Shown here in pieces: positions 8,114 through 15,904 of a DNA stretch of 64,000 bases (position 1 is its first letter; every line of letters begins with the position of its first letter). The position numbers and the translations under genes are program-made. This DNA comes from Wenjunlia tyrosinilytica (GTDB lineage Bacteria > Actinomycetota > Actinomycetes > Streptomycetales > Streptomycetaceae), in NCBI RefSeq assembly GCF_014646055.1, contig NZ_BMMS01000025.1:62001-126000 (forward strand), read 5' to 3'. The notes beneath the pieces were generated by a model, which did no database searches, had not been told where the DNA came from, and was given only the letters and a program-made list of their open reading frames with translations.

Positions 8114-10357
8114 ATGACCGCGCACCCGCGCCCTTCCTTTTCCCCGACCGTGTCTTCCCCGACCGTGTCTTCCCCGACCGTGTCTTCCCCGGCCGGGCCT
8201 TCCCCGGCCGCCCCATCCCCGAACGCGTCCGCGACGCTCGTCGTCGTCGGCGCGGGCCCCCGGGCCACCGGCCTGCTGGAGCGGATCGCGGCCAACGCCC
8301 CCGAGCTGTCCGGCGGACGTCGTCTGCACATCCACCTCGTCGACCCGTACCCGCCGGGAGCCGGCCGGGTCTGGCGGCTCGAGCAGTCGCCGCTGCTGCG
8401 GATGAACTCGATGGCGGAGGACGTCACGATGTTCACCGACGAGTCCGTGGTGTGCGACGGCCCCATCCGGCACGGGCCCTCGCTGGCGCAGTGGGCCGAG
8501 CGCGTTCGCTCCGGCGAACTGCGCGTCCCCCTCGAGCCCGACCTCGAGGACGAGTTGGCCGGGCTGAGCGGCTCGACGTTCCCCACCCGCCGGTTGCAGA
8601 GCGCCTATCTGACCTGGGTCTTCCAGCACACCGCCGACTCCCTGCCGCCCAACATCACCGTCGAGGTCCACCGCAAGCACGCCGTGCGGATCACCGGGCC
8701 GCGCCGCGGCACGCAGTCCGTCTGGCTCGACGGCGAGCCGGTGCCGCTGACCGCGGACGTGGCCGTCCTCGCCCTCGGCCACCTCGACGCCCTGCCGGAC
8801 CGACAGGAGCGGGTGCTCGCCGCCTTCGCCCGCGACCACGGACTGACCTATCTGCCGCCGGAGTTCTCCGCCGACAGCGACCTGTCCGGCATCAGGCCCG
8901 GCGAGGCCGTCCTCATGCGCGGCTTCGGCCTGGCCTTCGTCGACCTGATGGTCCTGCTGACCGAGGGCCGCGGCGGGACCTACACGGAGGGTCCGCGCGG
9001 AACTCTGCGGTACCACCCCTGCGGTCAGGAGCCCGTGCTGTACGTCGGCTCCCGGCGCGGAGTCCCCTACCACTCCAAGATCGGATATCCGCTCACCGGC
9101 GAACGCCCGCCCCTGCCGCGATTCTTCGGCCCCGACGCCGTCGACGCGCTGCTGGCCCGGCCAGGACGCCTCGACTTCCAGCGCGACATCTGGCCCCTGA
9201 TCGCGAAGGAGATCGGATACGGCTACTACCACCGGCTGTTCACCGCCCACCCGGAGCGGACAACGGTCAACTGGCCGCAGTTCGAGGAGAAGTACGCGGC
9301 CGTCGACCACGGCAGCGCCGAACTGCAGGCCCTCGTTGCCGCGAGCATTCCGGACCGCGCCGACCGGCTCGACCTGGAGGCCCTGGACCGGCCGCTGGAA
9401 GGGCTGCGCTTCGGCGGGCCGGAAGCGCTCCAGGACTATGTGCGCTCCTACATCGGGCTGGACATCGCCCGTCGAGCGGACCCCCGCCACAGCGCCGACC
9501 TCGGCGCCTTCCTCGCCCTGCTGTCGGCGTACGGCAATCTGCCGCGGCTGATCGCGTCCGGCGCGATAGCCCCCCGCTCCCGGCTGCGCGACATCGACGG
9601 GTGGTGGCACGGGTTCTTCAGCTACCTGGCCTCCGGTCCGCCCGGGCCACGCCTCGAACAGATGCTGGCGCTCTCGCGCGCGGGCATCGTCAACTTCGTC
9701 GGCGCCGACATGCGGATCACCACCGACCACGAACGGGGCGTCTTCCGGGCGGGGAGCGCCGGCCTGCCCGGCGAGGTCGAGGCGACCGCGCTCATAGAGT
9801 CGCGGCTGCCCGCGGCCACCGTCAGCCGGACCCGCGACAGGCTGCTGCGCCGACTCCACGAGGACGGCGCGGGCGGGGAGGAGGTGCTGCGCGACGGCGA
9901 ACGGAACATTCGCACAGGGCTGCTGACGGTCTCGGCCGAGGACGCCCGGGTCCTCGACGGACAGGGCAGAGCGCACCCGCGCCGCTTCGCGCTCGGGGCG
10001 CACACCAACGCCCGCTCGTTCGCCGCCTTCGCCCGGCCGGGCACCAATGCCCCGGCCTTCCGCCAGAACGACTCCACGGCCCGCGCGCTGCTGCGCCTGC
10101 TCGGCGAGATCGCCGAGCAGGCGTCCGAGTCCCTGTCCGGGACCCTGTCCGAGCCTCAGTCGGGGTCCCTGTCCGAGTCTCGGCCCGGGTCCATGTCCGG
10201 GTCCCTGTCGGGCCGTATGTCCGAGTCCGCGTCCGAGGGCTTGGCCCGCCCCGTGTCCGAGTCCGGGTCCGAGTCCGTGTCCGAGCGCTTGGTCGAGCCC
10301 GCGTGCGCCCCCACCGCCGCCGCCCCGGACGACCGGAAGGAGGCCACGTGGGCCTGA
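8114..10357 (+). CDS. FAD/NAD(P)-binding protein (NAD_binding_9 type)
   Basis: 747 residues. A dinucleotide-binding motif VVVGAGPRATGLLERIAAN opens the fold at about residue 43, followed by HLVDPYPPGAGRVW. FALGAHTNARSFAAFARPGTNAPAFRQND near residue 640 closes it. These match the large actinobacterial FAD-NAD(P)-binding family of unknown reaction, often seen beside flavin monooxygenases, here the divergent SsuD-like gene. A shared pathway is inference. The protein is unusual at both ends: residues 10-39 are encoded by six 15-bp repeats (SPTVS-like), and about the last 70 residues are Ser/Gly/Glu-rich and encoded by degenerate 6-12 bp repeats. ATG 8114 follows CGGAG at 8101-8105. Confidence 0.82.
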   Translation: MTAHPRPSFSPTVSSPTVSSPTVSSPAGPSPAAPSPNASATLVVVGAGPRATGLLERIAANAPELSGGRRLHIHLVDPYPPGAGRVWRLEQSPLLRMNSMAEDVTMFTDESVVCDGPIRHGPSLAQWAERVRSGELRVPLEPDLEDELAGLSGSTFPTRRLQSAYLTWVFQHTADSLPPNITVEVHRKHAVRITGPRRGTQSVWLDGEPVPLTADVAVLALGHLDALPDRQERVLAAFARDHGLTYLPPEFSADSDLSGIRPGEAVLMRGFGLAFVDLMVLLTEGRGGTYTEGPRGTLRYHPCGQEPVLYVGSRRGVPYHSKIGYPLTGERPPLPRFFGPDAVDALLARPGRLDFQRDIWPLIAKEIGYGYYHRLFTAHPERTTVNWPQFEEKYAAVDHGSAELQALVAASIPDRADRLDLEALDRPLEGLRFGGPEALQDYVRSYIGLDIARRADPRHSADLGAFLALLSAYGNLPRLIASGAIAPRSRLRDIDGWWHGFFSYLASGPPGPRLEQMLALSRAGIVNFVGADMRITTDHERGVFRAGSAGLPGEVEATALIESRLPAATVSRTRDRLLRRLHEDGAGGEEVLRDGERNIRTGLLTVSAEDARVLDGQGRAHPRRFALGAHTNARSFAAFARPGTNAPAFRQNDSTARALLRLLGEIAEQASESLSGTLSEPQSGSLSESRPGSMSGSLSGRMSESASEGLARPVSESGSESVSERLVEPACAPTAAAPDDRKEATWA
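8141..8230 (+). repeat. Six 15-bp coding repeats
   Basis: Three perfect copies of TCCCCGACCGTGTCT (8141-8155, 8156-8170, 8171-8185) are followed by three diverged copies to 8230. Each unit is in frame and encodes five residues, giving a Ser/Pro-rich N-terminal extension on the FAD/NAD(P)-binding protein. Confidence 0.9.
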
Positions 10358-10533
10358 CCGCCGATCCGCCCCCGCGTTCGCGGCGCACGTCATGCGCCCC
10401 CACGCCCCCTCCCAGAGCCCGGCCATGGGCCTCCCGGGGCCGGTGGAGCGGGGAGGGGAACATTCGCGGAAGAGGTGGTTCCTGCGGCGGGCAGCGTCCC
10501 AGCAGGTCAGAAGGTGTCCTGCTGGGAGGCTAG
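10348..10533 (+). CDS. Possible small ORF, 61 codons, unrecognised
   Basis: An AAGGAGG sequence at the end of the FAD gene is followed by GTG at 10348, which would start a 61-residue Arg/Pro-rich peptide (MGLTADPPPRSRRTSC...). The ribosome-binding site and the overlap with the upstream stop are convincing, but the peptide composition is like random GC-rich DNA. It may be the remnant of a downstream operon gene. Low confidence. Confidence 0.2.
   Translation: MGLTADPPPRSRRTSCAPTPPPRARPWASRGRWSGEGNIRGRGGSCGGQRPSRSEGVLLGG
10497..10527 (+). terminator. Hairpin downstream of the FAD gene
   Basis: TCCCAGCAGG (10497-10506) pairs perfectly with CCTGCTGGGA (10518-10527) across 11 nt. It lies between the FAD/NAD(P)-binding gene and the protease gene. 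The remaining bases to 10701 are protease leader sequence with no gene seen. Confidence 0.5.
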
Positions 10534-10701
10534 CTACGCGGGTTGCGCGCGCGGCCTGAATGCCCCCTTGTGCAGCGCCCCGTGCTGTCTGAATACTTCC
10601 CTCGACTCTTTGTCAGGGGCACGTCGAAACTGGCGGTGTCCGGGCATCGGGCTGCCAGGTCGGCCCACCCATCGGTCGGCCTTTCCTCACCGGAGGTTTG
10701 A

Positions 10702-11772
10702 GTGAAGATCAGACGCTCCATTGCCACCCGCGCCATTCCTCGACACGCCCGGCTGATCGCCGCGGCCTCGGGCCTGATCGCGGTGAGCGCCTTCGTGGTT
10801 CCCACGGCGAGCGCCGCGACCGACGCCAAGGCCGCGTCCCCCGATCAGGCCGCCACTGTCGCGTCCAGGCTCGGCGCGGACAGCACGGCCGGCAGCTACT
10901 TCGACTCGGCGGCCAAGAAGATGGTCGTCAACGTCACCAGTGGCTCCGCCGCCTCCCAGGTTCGCGCGGCCGGCGCGATCCCGAGAACCGTCAAGCACAG
11001 CTCCGCCGACCTGGCCAAGGCCGGCTCGGCGATCCAGAAGTCCGCGAACATCGCGGGCACCGCCTGGGGTGTGGACGTCAAGACCAACACCCTGCGCGTC
11101 TCGGCGGACTCCAGGGTCACCCGTGCGCAGATGGCCAAGCTGCACAAGGTCGCCGCACGATTCGGCGGCGCGGTCACCGTTGACCGCGTGTCCGGCAGGT
11201 TCAGCAAGCTCCTGTCCGGCGGCGACCCGATCTACGCCGACGCCGGCTGGCGCTGCTCCGTCGGCTTCAACGTCCGCAGCGGCAGCACGTACTACTTCCT
11301 GACCGCGGGCCACTGCACCGAGGGCTTCCCGAACTGGTACACCAACTCGTCGCTGACCACGTACATCGGTCCGACGGCGGGCTCCAGCTTCCCGGGCAAC
11401 GACTACGGCATCGTCCGGTACGCCAACACCGCGATCTCGCACCCCGGCACCGTCGGCAGTGTGGACATCACCGGTGCGGGCAACGCCTTCGTCGGCCAGT
11501 CGGTGACGCGCCGCGGCAGCACCACGGGCATCCACAGCGGCACCGTGACCGCCTTGAACCAGACCGTGAACTACGGAGGCGGCGACATCGTCTCGGGCCT
11601 GATCCGCACCACCGTGTGCGCCGAGCCCGGCGACAGCGGTGGGTCGCTGTACTCCGGCAGCACCGCCATCGGTCTGACCTCCGGTGGCTCCGGCAATTGC
11701 AGCTCCGGGGGAACGACCTTCTTCCAGCCGGTCACCGAAGCGCTCTCCGCCTATGGCGTGAGCGTGTACTGA
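10702..11772 (+). CDS. Secreted streptogrisin-type S1 serine protease
   Basis: 356 residues: signal peptide (about 1-38, ending PTASA), alpha-lytic-type propeptide (to about residue 170), and a chymotrypsin-fold catalytic domain. The triad is visible as His in TAGHC, Asp in GNDYGIVRY and Ser in GDSGGS. The mature N-terminus is probably near [15 protein letters not shown], with conserved disulfide Cys around it. This is the family of S. griseus proteases A/B, which are exported, self-processed and degrade extracellular protein. GTG 10702 has GGAGG nearby. The last eight codons including the stop are duplicated immediately downstream (see repeat). A dead relative lies at 13093-13304. Confidence 0.92.
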   Translation: MKIRRSIATRAIPRHARLIAAASGLIAVSAFVVPTASAATDAKAASPDQAATVASRLGADSTAGSYFDSAAKKMVVNVTSGSAASQVRAAGAIPRTVKHSSADLAKAGSAIQKSANIAGTAWGVDVKTNTLRVSADSRVTRAQMAKLHKVAARFGGAVTVDRVSGRFSKLLSGGDPIYADAGWRCSVGFNVRSGSTYYFLTAGHCTEGFPNWYTNSSLTTYIGPTAGSSFPGNDYGIVRYANTAISHPGTVGSVDITGAGNAFVGQSVTRRGSTTGIHSGTVTALNQTVNYGGGDIVSGLIRTTVCAEPGDSGGSLYSGSTAIGLTSGGSGNCSSGGTTFFQPVTEALSAYGVSVY

Positions 11773-11796
11773 GCCTATGGCGTGAGCGTGTACTGA
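11749..11796 (+). repeat. 24-bp tandem duplication across a stop codon
   Basis: The 24 bases that encode the last residues and stop of the streptogrisin gene (beginning GCCTATGGCGTGAGC and ending TACTGA, 11749-11772) are repeated perfectly and immediately at 11773-11796, outside the gene. Confidence 0.9.
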
Positions 11797-11900
11797 CCGC
11801 GCCCGCGGTCCCTCGTTCGGTGTCGGCCGGGCTCCGGCCGAGGGACCGCCACCGATCCACAACCGATCCCCCCACGTGATCCACATTCCGCGGGGAAAGG

Positions 11901-11939
11901 AGGTGCCCCGGACGCCAAGCAGCGGCGTCCGGGGCACCT
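11901..11939 (+). terminator. Strong hairpin after the protease gene
   Basis: A 16-bp perfect stem: AGGTGCCCCGGACGCC (11901-11916) pairs with GGCGTCCGGGGCACCT (11924-11939) around a 7-nt loop. It separates the protease from the SPFH gene. Confidence 0.85.
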
Positions 11940-12045
11940 TCGCGCCTGTTCGGCGAGAGGTACCGTGGAAAACGAGCCCCGGTGGATCCCCCTGCTGGGG
12001 CGGCTGGTGCGGTAGAGCCTGGTATGGAGAGCAGGGGGTGCCCCG

Positions 12046-13011
12046 ATGCTCATCGAGATCTTGGCAGGGGTGCTGGCGGGCGGCCTGGTGGCATTCGCGG
12101 CGAGCGCCCGGGTGGTACAGCAGTACGAAAGAGGCGTGGTGCTACGCCTGGGGCGGCTGAGGGGCCGGGTGAGAGGCCCCGGCTTTACGACGGTCATCCC
12201 GTTCGTCGACCGCATCCGCAAGGTCAATATGCAGATCGTGACGATGCCGATCCCCGCCCAGGAGGGCATCACCCGCGACAATGTCACCGTCCGGGTGGAC
12301 GCGGTCGTCTACTTCAAGGTCGTGGACCCGGCGGACGCGGTGATCAGGGTGGAGGACTACCGCTTCGCGGTGTCGCAGATGGCGCAGACCTCGCTGCGTT
12401 CGATCATCGGCAAGAGCGACCTGGACGATCTGCTCTCCAACCGGGAGAAGCTCAACCAGGGTCTCGAGCTGATGATCGAAAGCCCCGCGGTGGGCTGGGG
12501 AGTGCAGGTCGACCGAGTGGAGATCAAGGACGTCTCGCTGCCGGAGACGATGAAGCGCTCGATGGCCCGCCAGTCCGAGGCGGAGCGGGAGCGCCGGGCC
12601 CGGATCATCAACGCGGACGCGGAGCTCCAGGCGTCCCACAAGCTGTCGGAGGCCGCGGCGGTCATGGCCGAGACCCCGGCCGCGCTCCAGTTGCGGCTGC
12701 TCCAGACGGTGGTGGCGGTCGCGGCGGAGAAGAACTCCACGCTGGTGCTGCCGTTCCCCGTCGAGCTGCTGCGCTTCCTCGAGCGAGCGGCGCAGAACGA
12801 CCCGTCGTCCGTGCCCTCGTCCTCCTCCGCTTCTTCCTCGTCCTCGTCGCCGTCCTCGTCGCCCTCCGCGGCTGCGCCTTCGTCCGCGGCTGGGCCCCAT
12901 GAGGTGCCGCCCTCCGTTCCGAAGGCCCCCGTCGAGCCCCCGCCTGTCCCGCCCGGGATCACGTCGCCGGAGCCGTCGCCTCAGTCGAAAGACGGCGAAC
13001 TGTCCGATTGA
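12046..13011 (+). CDS. SPFH/band 7 (stomatin/slipin) membrane protein
   Basis: 321 residues. One N-terminal membrane segment (about 2-22) is followed by the SPFH domain: QQYERGVVLRLGRLRGRVRGPGFTTVIPFVDRIRKVNMQ, then AQEGITRDNVTVRVDAVVYFKVVDP and the helical RIINADAELQASHKLSEAAAVMAETPAALQLRLLQT. This matches bacterial slipins, which form oligomers in membrane microdomains. Slipins often pair with an NfeD protease partner, and none is adjacent here. The C-terminal 60 residues are a low-complexity Ser run followed by a Pro-rich tail, encoded by TCC/TCG repeats. Start ATG 12046 with a G-rich site upstream. Confidence 0.9.
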   Translation: MLIEILAGVLAGGLVAFAASARVVQQYERGVVLRLGRLRGRVRGPGFTTVIPFVDRIRKVNMQIVTMPIPAQEGITRDNVTVRVDAVVYFKVVDPADAVIRVEDYRFAVSQMAQTSLRSIIGKSDLDDLLSNREKLNQGLELMIESPAVGWGVQVDRVEIKDVSLPETMKRSMARQSEAERERRARIINADAELQASHKLSEAAAVMAETPAALQLRLLQTVVAVAAEKNSTLVLPFPVELLRFLERAAQNDPSSVPSSSSASSSSSSPSSSPSAAAPSSAAGPHEVPPSVPKAPVEPPPVPPGITSPEPSPQSKDGELSD

Positions 13012-13092
13012 GCGGGGTCAATGGGGTGTGTGACTCCTTGTGCATGTTCCTCAACAGACCACCTGAGCGAGGTAAGCCTCTGCGGCGCGGGT

Positions 13093-13304
13093 ACGCAGCC
13101 GATCGCCTCGGCCGGTGACGCCACGGTCGGCCGGGCGGTCAAGCGCGGCGGCGGCACCACGCAGGTGCAGGACGGCACCGTGACGGGTCTGAACGTGACC
13201 GTGAAACTACTCCGGTGGCAGCGGCGACTGCGTCGGGCGGTGGGGAGACCTTCTTCCAGCCGGTGACCGAGGCGCTGAGCGCCGAGGGTGCCCAGATCGG
13301 CTGA
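13093..13304 (+). pseudogene. Remnant of a streptogrisin-type protease
   Basis: Translated pieces align with the C-terminal part of the intact protease at 10702-11772. One frame reads AGDATVGRAVKRGGGTTQVQDGTVTGLNVTVK. After a deletion and a frameshift another reads [21 protein letters not shown] and then stops at 13304. The block that carries the catalytic GDSGG serine is missing, as is everything N-terminal. It is therefore a non-functional fragment of a second protease gene. Confidence 0.75.
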
Positions 13305-13359
13305 GCGCACTTCGCCGGCCACAGCCCGGGTCGCTTCACAGGCACTCCCCACAGGGCCG

Positions 13360-13396
13360 ACGGGCCCGGACGCACCCCCATGGTGCCCGGGCCCGT
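13360..13396. terminator. Hairpin between protease remnant and HPr gene
   Basis: ACGGGCCCGG (13360-13369) and CGCACC (13371-13376) pair with GGTGC and CCGGGCCCGT (to 13396), with a 2-nt bulge and a CCCAT loop. It would end transcription of the minus-strand PTS genes that finish at 13485. Confidence 0.55.
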
Positions 13397-13484
13397 CCTG
13401 TTGCGTGCTGGTGTTCCGCGTTGTCCGGCCCGCGACGCGTTGTCCTGCCCGCGCGGCGGTGGCGGGCCATTCGGCGGTGGCGGC

Positions 13485-13853
13485 CTATTCGGCGGTGGCG
13501 AGGATCTCGGCCAGGGCGGCGGCCGCATCGTCGGCGTCCTCGCCGCTGGCCCGGATCGTCACGGTTGTCCCGGCCACGGCGCCGAGGCCCATCACGGCCA
13601 GGATCCCGGCCGGGTTGACCGTGCGGCCGGCGTGCTCGAGCTCGACGGAGCTGCTGAAGCGGGCCGCGGCTTGCGCCAGACGGCCGGCCGGGCGCGCGTG
13701 CAGATGGGCGGGCAGGACCACGGCGATCGTGCGGGAGTCCGCGGTGGTGGCGGAGCCCACAGGGGCAGGGGCAGGGGCAGGGGCAGGGCCGGCGACAGCT
13801 GTGCCGGGGCCGGCGATGTCGGTGCTGGTGGCGGTGTCAGAGCTTGAGGGCAT
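13485..13853 (-). CDS. HPr-family PTS phosphocarrier
   Basis: 122 residues. The HPr domain covers residues 41-122 with the phosphorylatable His52 in LHARPAG, followed by VNPAGILAVMGLGAVAGTTVTIRASG. HPr passes phosphate from enzyme I to PTS IIA-type proteins, here most likely DhaM, whose gene it overlaps by 17 bp. The first 40 residues are an extra Ala/Pro/Gly arm partly encoded by a GGGGCA hexanucleotide repeat (about 13760-13790), which normal 88-residue HPr lacks. ATG 13853 follows GGAGG with a 6-nt spacer. The cognate enzyme I gene nearby is broken (16667-17370). Confidence 0.85.
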   Translation of the reverse strand: MPSSSDTATSTDIAGPGTAVAGPAPAPAPAPVGSATTADSRTIAVVLPAHLHARPAGRLAQAAARFSSSVELEHAGRTVNPAGILAVMGLGAVAGTTVTIRASGEDADDAAAALAEILATAE

Positions 13854-14229
13854 GCCGGGCCTCCTTGGCGGCGTCGGCGACCGTCTTGAGGTCCGCTCCG
13901 GTCGACGCGGTGACGACGGCCGCGACCGCGCCTTCGACGAAGGGCGCGTCGATGATCAGCACATCGGAGCGGGGATGGTCCTCAAGGACGGTACGGGTGG
14001 TGAGTACGGCGCTGCCGAGGTCGGGCAGGACGATCACGCCGCCGCCCCGGTCGGCCTTGGAGATGGCTTGCAGCACGAGGTTGTAGCTGGTGCCGATGCG
14101 GCCGTCGTCGGTGCCTCCGGCGACGGTCACCGGAACGCTGTCCGAGCCGATCTGCCCCACCAACTGGCAGAGACCGGCAGCGAGATCGGCGCTGTGTGAC
14201 ACGAGTACGATGCCGACAGGTCTGGTCAT
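13837..14229 (-). CDS. dhaM: DhaM, IIA-type subunit of PTS dihydroxyacetone kinase
   Basis: 130 residues of the mannose-type IIA fold. VGIVLVSHSADLAAGL carries the phospho-accepting His12. GGVIVLPDLGSAVLTTRT and APFVEGAVAAVVTASTGADL are typical DhaM blocks. DhaM relays phosphate from HPr to the ADP bound in DhaL, which then phosphorylates dihydroxyacetone on DhaK. The frame opens at a TTG (14235), but ATG 14229 gives the normal start MTRPVGIV. It is divergent from the iclR-type gene with 57 bp between and overlaps the HPr gene. Confidence 0.9.
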   Translation of the reverse strand: MTRPVGIVLVSHSADLAAGLCQLVGQIGSDSVPVTVAGGTDDGRIGTSYNLVLQAISKADRGGGVIVLPDLGSAVLTTRTVLEDHPRSDVLIIDAPFVEGAVAAVVTASTGADLKTVADAAKEARHALKL

Positions 14230-14257
14230 GAACAAGGATATTAGATCTAGGAACGCC

Positions 14258-14273
14258 GTTCATCAATACCGAA
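14258..14273. promoter_or_regulatory. Putative IclR operator, copy 1
   Basis: GTTCATCAATACCGAA between dhaM and the iclR-type gene matches GTTCATTAATGATGAA at 15192-15207 in 12 of 16 positions (GTTCAT-AAT---GAA). It overlaps the GAACG-C-CGTTC palindrome at 14251-14261. Placement suggests autoregulation by the adjacent IclR protein. Confidence 0.5.
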
Positions 14274-14286
14274 TGCAGGAGTATTT

Positions 14287-15063
14287 ATGGTTCAGTCGGT
14301 GCAGCGCGCGGTCCAGATCCTCCGGGAGCTCTCGACCTCGGGCCCCCGCCTCGGTGTGACCGAGCTGGCCGACCGCCTCGGTGTGGCCAAGCCCACCGTG
14401 CACGCTTTGCTGCGCACCCTCGAGGGGGAGGGGCTGGTCGTCCAGGACCGCGAGAGTGCCAAGTACCAGCTCGGACCGGCCCTCGTCGGGCTGGGCAACG
14501 CCTACCTCGACACCCAGGAGCTGCGCACCCGCTCGCTGACCTGGGCGGACCTGCTGGCCACGCGGGCCGGCGAGGCGGTGTGGGTCGGCGTGCTCACCGG
14601 CGACCACGTCCTCGTGGTGCACCACGCCTTCCGTCCGGAGGGCGCGGTGCAGATCCTCGAGGTCGGCGCCAGTATCCCGTGGAGCACCTGCGCCCTCGGC
14701 AAGGCCGTGGCCGCGTTCGCCCCGGAGGCCGAGCGCCGGCGGCTGCTCGCCGGCGACCTCGCGGTATTGACCGGTGCGAGCATCACCGACGCCGCCGTCC
14801 TGAACAGCCAGCTCGAACAGGTCCGCGGGACCGGCTACGCGCTGGAGGACCAGGAGTCGGCCCTGGGCGACGCGGGTATCGCCGCCCCCGTCTTCGGCCG
14901 CTCCGGTGAGGTCGTGGGCGCCATCGGCGTCGTCGGGCCGGTGGAGCGCCTTCTCGCCGAGTCCGCCCGCCAGGACATCGCGGTGGCGGTCCGTGAGACG
15001 GCCCGCAATCTCTCCCGCGATCTGGGAGCTCCTCGGGGCGGCGCCCGGGGAGCGGGTGTCTGA
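14287..15063 (+). CDS. IclR-family transcriptional regulator
   Basis: 258 residues with an N-terminal winged helix-turn-helix (about residues 1-65: VQRAVQILRELSTSGPRLGVTELADRLGVAKPTVHALLRTLEGEGLV) and a C-terminal effector-binding GAF-like IclR domain (about 75-245). It resembles the glycerol-operon regulator GylR in kind. It sits between dhaM and the glpF/dhaK remnant, with a shared operator motif on both sides, so it probably controls glycerol or dihydroxyacetone genes. ATG 14287 follows CAGGAG. The effector is not known, and glycerol-3-phosphate or dihydroxyacetone are guesses. Confidence 0.9.
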   Translation: MVQSVQRAVQILRELSTSGPRLGVTELADRLGVAKPTVHALLRTLEGEGLVVQDRESAKYQLGPALVGLGNAYLDTQELRTRSLTWADLLATRAGEAVWVGVLTGDHVLVVHHAFRPEGAVQILEVGASIPWSTCALGKAVAAFAPEAERRRLLAGDLAVLTGASITDAAVLNSQLEQVRGTGYALEDQESALGDAGIAAPVFGRSGEVVGAIGVVGPVERLLAESARQDIAVAVRETARNLSRDLGAPRGGARGAGV

Positions 15064-15153
15064 CCCCCCTCGGGCGGGTGGGTCCACCGGTCATGCCCGG
15101 ATCCGCGTACGGGATTTGCGCGAGGTGAGTGCCTGCTGTCCGTGCGGAACCTC

Positions 15154-15182
15154 TTGACAGGGCCGAAACGCGGGCATAGCTT
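15154..15182 (+). promoter_or_regulatory. Promoter of the glpF'-dhaK'-dhaL unit
   Basis: TTGACA (15154-15159) and TAGCTT (15177-15182) are separated by 17 bp, a good match to Streptomyces housekeeping promoters. The operator at 15190-15210 begins 8 bp after the -10 box, over the expected start point. Confidence 0.6.
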
Positions 15183-15189
15183 CCGACCA

Positions 15190-15210
15190 ATGTTCATTAA
15201 TGATGAACAT
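15190..15210. promoter_or_regulatory. IclR operator, copy 2 (palindrome)
   Basis: Perfect inverted repeat ATGTTCAT (15190-15197) / ATGAACAT (15203-15210) with a 5-bp spacer, immediately downstream of the promoter. The core is shared with the site in front of the iclR-type gene. Confidence 0.6.
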
Positions 15211-15335
15211 CGTACCCGGTATATCCGGCACCCGAGTCGGCCGTCGGGCAGCCTCCCTGACCGAACCCGGCGGCCGACTCCCCCTTCACAACCGCCGTAG
15301 CGCGGAGGAGGTGAGACGCCCAACCGCCAACCTGG

Positions 15336-15716
15336 GTGCTGGGCGCGGTCATGGAAGAGAGCACATATCCCCAAAATCTGCTCGCCGCCGTGTTCGCCGT
15401 CATCATCCCCGTGGCGGCCGCCACCGGAGCGTCCATCAACCCGGTACGCAGCGTCGGCCCCATGCCCGTCGCCGAGCTGTTCGGCGGGACCGCCCACTGG
15501 GGCAAGCTGCCCGTCCACCTCGCCGCCGAGTGTGTCGGCGCGGTCGCCGCCGCGCTCGCGGGCAAGGGAGTGCGCATCGCCCGCAGCCTGGTCGGCAACT
15601 ACATCACCAGCCTCGACATGGCCGGTGTTTCCATCACTGTGTGCAAGACCGATGCCGCCATGCTGGCCCTGTGGGACGCCCCCGTGAACACCCCGGCCCT
15701 GCGCTGGGGCATGTGA
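15336..15716 (+). pseudogene. In-frame fusion of truncated MIP channel and DhaK tail
   Basis: The 126-residue reading frame is a chimera. Residues about 15-75 ([31 protein letters not shown]...[12 protein letters not shown]) are the C-terminal part of a MIP/glycerol-facilitator protein, including the second NPA-type motif (NPVR). Residues about 86-126 ([18 protein letters not shown]...[15 protein letters not shown]) are the extreme C-terminus of dihydroxyacetone kinase DhaK. The N-terminal two thirds of the channel and nearly all of DhaK, including its substrate-binding His, are gone. It probably arose by one deletion between glpF and dhaK. GGAGGAGG at 15303-15310 remains upstream without a matching start. 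The product is unlikely to work as either protein. Confidence 0.75.
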
Positions 15717-15904
15717 GAACCGGTGGAGGCAGCCGACGCCTCGCCTCGCCCGCCACCGCCTCGCCCGCCACCGGCTCGGCCGTCACCACCCCGGCCGCAG
15801 ACACCCCGGCCGTCACTGCCCCGGCCGCCTCCGCCGACCCCCCATCCACCCATCCGCCCGCCTCCCCCCGTTTCCGACCAGCGCCATCCCATGAAGGAGA
15901 CCCC

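Noticed and set aside
7973-10426. 817-codon minus-strand frame
   Set aside because: It covers the FAD/NAD(P)-binding gene, which has real motifs on the plus strand. The minus-strand frame is a low-complexity mirror.
14242-14249. Palindrome TAGATCTA between dhaM and the iclR-type gene
   Set aside because: Eight bases only. The neighbouring motif shared with 15192-15207 is a better operator candidate.
15200-15904. Possible 443-residue protein ending as DhaL
   Set aside because: The part before 15905 is Arg-rich nonsense. The real information there lies in another frame (the MIP/DhaK fusion), and DhaL has its own start and ribosome site.
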